DNA from: Nautilus pompilius
Lineage: Eukaryota; Mollusca; Cephalopoda; Nautilida; Nautilidae
DNA: 64,000 nt
Direction of reading: 5' to 3'
NCBI GenBank assembly: GCA_018389105.1
Contig: JACATO010000975.1
Coordinates: 124,001 to 188,000, forward strand
The notes beneath the pieces are model-generated. The model saw only the letters and a list, made by a program, of their open reading frames with translations. It did no database searches and was not told the DNA's origin. The position numbers and the translations under genes are program-made. Positions 55,201-61,200 of this stretch are shown here, one piece after another; positions within the stretch are counted from its first letter, which is position 1, and each line of letters starts with the position of its first letter.

Positions 55201-58200
55201 AACAGTAAAATACACATTAGTGTGAAGTGGTCTCAGTTGATGTGTAGCTGCCTGAAAGCGTTTGCTGAGAAGAGACAACCAAACAGCAAGGCTGAAATGG
55301 GGAGCAGAAAAGAAACAGTCAAATGACCAAGCCTGGAAGAAGGTGGTCTTTATAGATGGTTCCAAGTTTGAGATGTTTGGCAATAATCAACATCAGTTTG
55401 TTTGAAAGCAGACCAAGGAACAGTATAAGTCAGCATACAACAGCTAAACTGAAGAAGCATAGGAGTGGATCATTACAGTGTGGGGCTTCATATCAGCCAG
55501 TGGTGATAGAGATTTGCATAAAATTGAAAATATACTGACTATTGACAAATACAGGCAGTTTTCTCATCAAATATCATAATAACTCCAAGCTTACAGCCAA
55601 TGTGGTGAATGACTGACTATCTGGATCAGTGGCACAGCCAGGATATATTTCTGGAAGGGTCCCAACTAACTGACAGAGATGCTTATTCAAAATCCAGACT
55701 AGAACCAAAGAAGTACGCACCTAGATTTCTAGATTCTTAAGAAATAAACGAGTACACAAAGTAAACTAGAGTATGCAAAGATTTATTTTACAACTGATTT
55801 ACTACACAAATAATTACAAAACAAAATTCAGTCTGCGTTTTTTCTTAGACAACTCATCGATAACAAGTTCTGTATCAATTGTAATGTCATGGTTGATCGT
55901 CAAATGAGCCAATCCAATCAAGCGGTCTTGTTCCATAGTGCTCCGTAGATAGGTGAGCAGCCGCTGCCGAAGTGTTGAAAACGAATGTTCACTTGTTGCT
56001 GTAGTGACAGGCAATGTTGCAAATAAGCACAGAAGTGTTTGGATGTTCGGATGCGATACTGTTGTCCTTTTTGCTGAGATATAAAAGAAAGTGGCTATCT
56101 CCTTCACTTGGCCATGGCAGTTGTGAATTGATGCGATTGGACATGCTGCTCATGTAGCGAGATTCAAAACATGACTGTTGCAATGCACATGAGGTGCTGT
56201 AGGAGTTACCTTCTTCACCTATGCCTGTACACCTTTCCATTGGCCATTCATGGTGCTTGCACCATCATACCCCTGATGTAAGACCCAATATCCAGACCAA
56301 CTTGCCTCAACATATTCAAAGCTGTGGTGGTGATACCCTTGGCAGTCAATTCTCCACTAACATCACAAAATCTTAGAGATCTTTCAGAGACTTTGTTCTC
56401 CTTGATATATCTCACAGAGATAGAACACTGCTCCCTTTTTGCCATATCTTTTGTGTCATCCAAAAGCAGATTTTAGAATTTTGCAGCTCATATTTCTTCG
56501 ACAAGTGTTTGGAAAATGACAGTACCACACACACTGATGATTTCGTTCTTTGCAGTGTCAAGGTGGCGTGGAAGTGCAGCATCACCAGCATCAATCCTGA
56601 ATCTTAGTAATGCTCTGAAAATCCCGTCATTGTGCTGAGGCACCTCCATTTTGATTGGTCCATGATCTCTGTGCTCCTTTAATGCAAGTTTGTGTTGTCC
56701 ACAAAATATGATTGTTTTTATTACTGGTCGAATCTTGCTCCTGTTTTCTTCAACTTGAAACTGACACGATGAATCCAACAATTTGATAATATCTTTCTCT
56801 TTCTCCGTATACCTCACCAAGAACTCAGCTTGTTTACAACTCGTAATGTGATAGTCCTGTCCCGCATGCTTCTCAAAGTCTTTTTGGGCATCTTTGTACC
56901 AACACAGTGGTTCTGTTACAAATTTTCAAAGCTTTTGGTTTCTAACATTCTCCAGACCAAATAATGCACAATATTTGCAGTAGACACCATGCTGACTTGG
57001 GTTATACACGAGAAAATTCCAGGTGTTTAGCCAGTGGCATTGAAAGGATCTGTTATGCCCACACTGCACAACACTTGGAAATCTGTAGCCTGCAGAAGGC
57101 ATCCATGGACTTTTCAGTAACTTGTATCATTTTTCATTGGTGACAGTTGAACCTATATATGCTGGCAAAGGTTGAAGCGGATCTGTTGGTAGAAGTAGTC
57201 CAGAGGCATCAGGAAGTTCACGTAGTATTTCTAATGATTCACCAGATGTTGCCTTCATCATAGTTGCATCACCCTTCAGTTTCTTTACAAAATATGACTC
57301 AATGCCCAATTGAGAAGAACTTGATGGTTTGTCTCATTTGTTAGGCATAGCTGAAAACAAATATGCACAGCACACCAATGTAGAGGACTGTATGTAGCAT
57401 AAGACACCACCAACACAGACACTGATGACTGCTTTGAAATCAATACAACGTGAGGTATGACCTAAGGCCTATTCACCCTGCCGTGTTGCCTGCAATGTAA
57501 ACTGCACAAAAAAATGTTTGCCGCACAAAAAGTCAGTCAAAAAATTCTCAGAAATTTTTTTCAGGGGGGGATCCAGGCCAAGGCCCCCATGGGCCCCCTG
57601 CTGGCTATGCCACTAATCTGGACAAAGAGGCTGATAGAACACTAATAAAAGTGCCTTGGCTTCCAGAAAGTCCTGGTTCGAACAACATTGAAGCTATATG
57701 GAGTTACGTGGTTACTGAGAAAGTCAAATGACAACCAGACACCTTGGATGAATTGTGGAAAATACTACAGGATGTTTGGAGCAGCATTTGACAGTCTTAC
57801 ATTTCTAAACTTTAAGGGAGTATAAAAACATGGTGACATGTTCTATATAAATCAAAGAACTCACTTATCAAATACTAATGCACTGTACAACGTATTCAGG
57901 TTATTTTTGTATATTTCTGTAATAATAGATTGTGTATGTATTATATACATTTCTCAGTTGCAATTACTCAGTTTGTGCATAGCTTGTGTATTTTTCTATA
58001 ATTATTTTCAATACTGGATGTGTATGTATGTGTATATAAATAGTTTTTTAAACATTCAATTTTCATGGACAACTTTTTAAAAGGAAAATGATTTCAAGTT
58101 TTTCATTTGATGATTTTTTTTTTTTTTTTTACTTTTGTTGTTCAAAGATTACTTTAAAAAAGAAGGAAATGCCACAGTAATAAACATTATAAATTGGTGT

Positions 58201-61200
58201 TGCTATTGTTTAATACTGAAATAGATTTTGCCAGGATAAAAGTTTCTTTGATTTAAATTCTGAAGTAACTAACTCTTAAAAGTATTTTAGTTCATTTACT
58301 TTGTATAAATGATTTAACAGGAAACATTCCACTGAAAATTATTGTATTGTGTTACTTAAAAAGTTAATTTTGTGATTAAATACTTTTAAAATATCATTTA
58401 TGTATGACAAGACAACACTGTACAGTATGATGATGTGTCATTTGTTTGCTGGTTGCATTGTTTTGCTTGTAATATTTGACAGGATGTGCAGGGAGGTAAA
58501 TTCTAAGGAATGAGTATATTAATCTAAAGTGTAGTGTTTTTTGCCTGATTCCAGTATTAGTCAACCCTGACTTTAACACTTGGCTTGATTAAAAATTGTT
58601 CAACATTTTTTTTTTTTTTCAGCATTTTGCAGATTTATTTGAATATTTTCTTTCTCGCTGTTTATTTATTTTGTACATAATTAGATGAGAAAAAATCTTA
58701 TACATAATTCTAATTAATAATAAATCTGTGAAACATTCAATATGGCAACTTCAACGTCAGTCTTTTTTCCATTCTTCATAAGTGAACTAAATGTATCAGT
58801 CATTTTCTTCTTCTTTTTTTATTTGATGCAAATTTTATTGAAAGAAGAAGAAAGAGTCTCTTAATAGCTGATGTGCAATGCATTTCTATTTTTAAAGATT
58901 TTTAAAAACTTAAAATCAAAATACAAATAAGTTTATTGATTTAATGTTTCTCTCTTGTAGCAGTTGCATTCAGTATGGCTAAATGAGAACTAATGTTGTG
59001 TTACTATGACAACATGCGACATAAGCAACAAACTGGCTGAATAATATTCTTTTTCACATTGTATGATCTCTGCTGATTATTAATTGGATATGAATTGCTT
59101 ATAATATTACTGTGGTGTCCAACTGATTCTGCAAACATTTGTATCTAGAAGTCTAATGCTCTATGCATGCAAACTGTAAATGTTTGTCATTATGTATAAT
59201 TTGTTATAGTGAAGTAAAATTAGTGCATTTGTAGATGAGATGTTTATCTATTTCAAACTTAATGCAACTCTTTTGCTTTTGCATGATGATGTAATTATGC
59301 TTCATTTCTGTCCCCACTTGTGATATTACATAAACTCACTGCACTGTAAGAAACCATCAGTGTTAACAGCTGCTGTAGTGTCATTGATGAGCATGTCACT
59401 CTAGCACCTGTTGTCTGTAAGAGAGGTTTTGATTTTAAGTAACAGCTGGTGATTGCTGAAAGTAAAGTTCTTTATGTATTTTAAAGGGGCTAATGTGATG
59501 GAGGTATCTCTCTCATACCAGTAGTGTGACTTAATTTTCTGTGTCCAGCTGGTAACCTAACTGCCAGGCATAAACTAGGTTTCAAGGCAACAAGGAAGGA
59601 ATGTGCTTCCTTTCATCTCATTAGCTTGCTGCAAAGTGATTCTTTGTCATTGGATTCTTCATTTGTCTTTCATGGAGACCAGCCTCCAATGATGGTGTAT
59701 TTTTAAAGATACAAGTGATTTTTGTGCTTTGTCTTTCCATTGTTGTTGTAGGTTGTCTTTAGGTTTTATATGATCTTCACATTTGAATTGTATGTATTAT
59801 CTGCTCAAATGTAAATTCAGTTTTGGCTGTTATACAGTGTCCTCCAATAAATGAATGTATTTGACTAAAAGGTACTCATTTCAAGCATGATTACATATAA
59901 TTTGGATATGTATGTGGCCATGTGCTTTATATCCATGCCAAAAACGTAGATTCAGCAATATTTATGTGTACATGAAGTTGTGTCATAGGCCATTGTCAAC
60001 AATGGATTGCTAAGGAGCTTGACATCTCTAAAAGATCTTGGTCAATATAATCACTTAATTTGATAAGCAAATGTCACTGCTTTGGCAAAGTGACTTGGAA
60101 GGCTTCAACAGTGATATCTGGCAAGTAATGACATGTCTGCATTATGATTCTCTTGCTGACGTTGACTGTGCAATAGAAATAAGCCAAAAATAGTCCATCT
60201 GTTCTAATTTGGCTTTAGAATGCTTTGAAATGCTTGGTCAGATGGTATTTCTGGCAAGACCCTCAAGTACTGGTAGCATACTTTAAGTTCCAGGTTTCAG
60301 CATTTCACATCTGGAGGTTGCACTTGGTTTTAGATAGGACCTAATAAAGACTTATCATAAGTGTCTTTAGCCCATGGTCAAGTATAGAGATGGGAGCAAG
60401 ACTGTTTATGTTTGTTAAAGTAAAGCTCATTCCTGCCAAAAACATTTTCATTTTAATAACTCATTTCCTACCATTGTACCAACAAGACATACTAAGATTT
60501 GACATTCATATTTTTCATGAGAATGTTGCTAAATGCCACAGCTTAGATGAAGTATCAAGGTATTCATCTTCCCTGGTTACCTCAAAAACCTGATATGAAT
60601 TTGATTGAGGATCATCTGAATTATCGAGCAAAATTTTCCTATGTTCCATCAATATGATGGAATTAAAGGAAGCTCTCACATGGATATGAGAAAACCTGGA
60701 CCAGATTTTATAAAAAATCTGGTTCATTCAATACTAAACAGTAGACAGAGATTCTTTGTGCTGCAAATGGCATTTCAACCAAGTAATAACACAAAGAATT
60801 TCAATCTTTTCCTTGTCATTGTTTGCTGTTTTTTTGCAACAGACTAATAATATATTGTAGTAACAAGTTTCCAGATTATTATGATAGGGCACTATGGTTT
60901 CTACAAGTGAACTATTTTATTACTTGTGCTTTGATTGTATGCATGTTTTGTGCTTCATATTTTAATGCTTAATTTAATTTTAAAATCTACTTAAATATAT
61001 TCAGTCTTTTACAAAAACTATTAAATTTGACATGAATGAAATATAAGTTTGTAAATAATCATTATTCAGTTTGTTTTTAAATTATTACCTTAAAATAAAA
61101 GTTGACTTTTTTTCAAATTACTGGATATTAATTTTTAAAGTGTTGTATGCATAACTGCCATGTTTTGATAAAAGGTAAATAAATAATACATTTTTAAGAA

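Larger units (their letters stand above)
55061..57800 (+). pseudogene. Tc1 transposase pseudogene in two arms
   Basis: The left arm begins MAAGKEIPHDKHTEINLTW (55061). After stops it shows the catalytic-core pieces NDQAWKKVVFIDGSKFEMFG, ITVWGFISASGDRDLHKIE and TIDKYRQF. The right arm, after the hAT, reads PESPGSNNIEAIWSYV and TLDELWKILQDVWSSI. These match the order of Tc1 transposases (W..V.. DESKF..F, V.VWG..SA.G.G.L..I, SPD.N.IE.LW). There are many stops, and the arms are also out of frame with each other. No activity is expected. Confidence 0.8.
54836..58024 (+). mobile_element. Tc1/mariner element split by a hAT insertion
   Basis: The left end reads TACAGGATTGGAAATAATTA and the reverse complement of the right end contains ATCCAGTATTGAAAATAATT; both lie at TA-rich sites. 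Without the internal hAT and one copy of its duplicated target, the element is about 1.2 kb, a normal Tc1 length. The transposase relic lies on the + strand in two arms, 55061-55618 and 57624-57800. The exact outer bases of the inverted repeats are uncertain. Confidence 0.75.
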
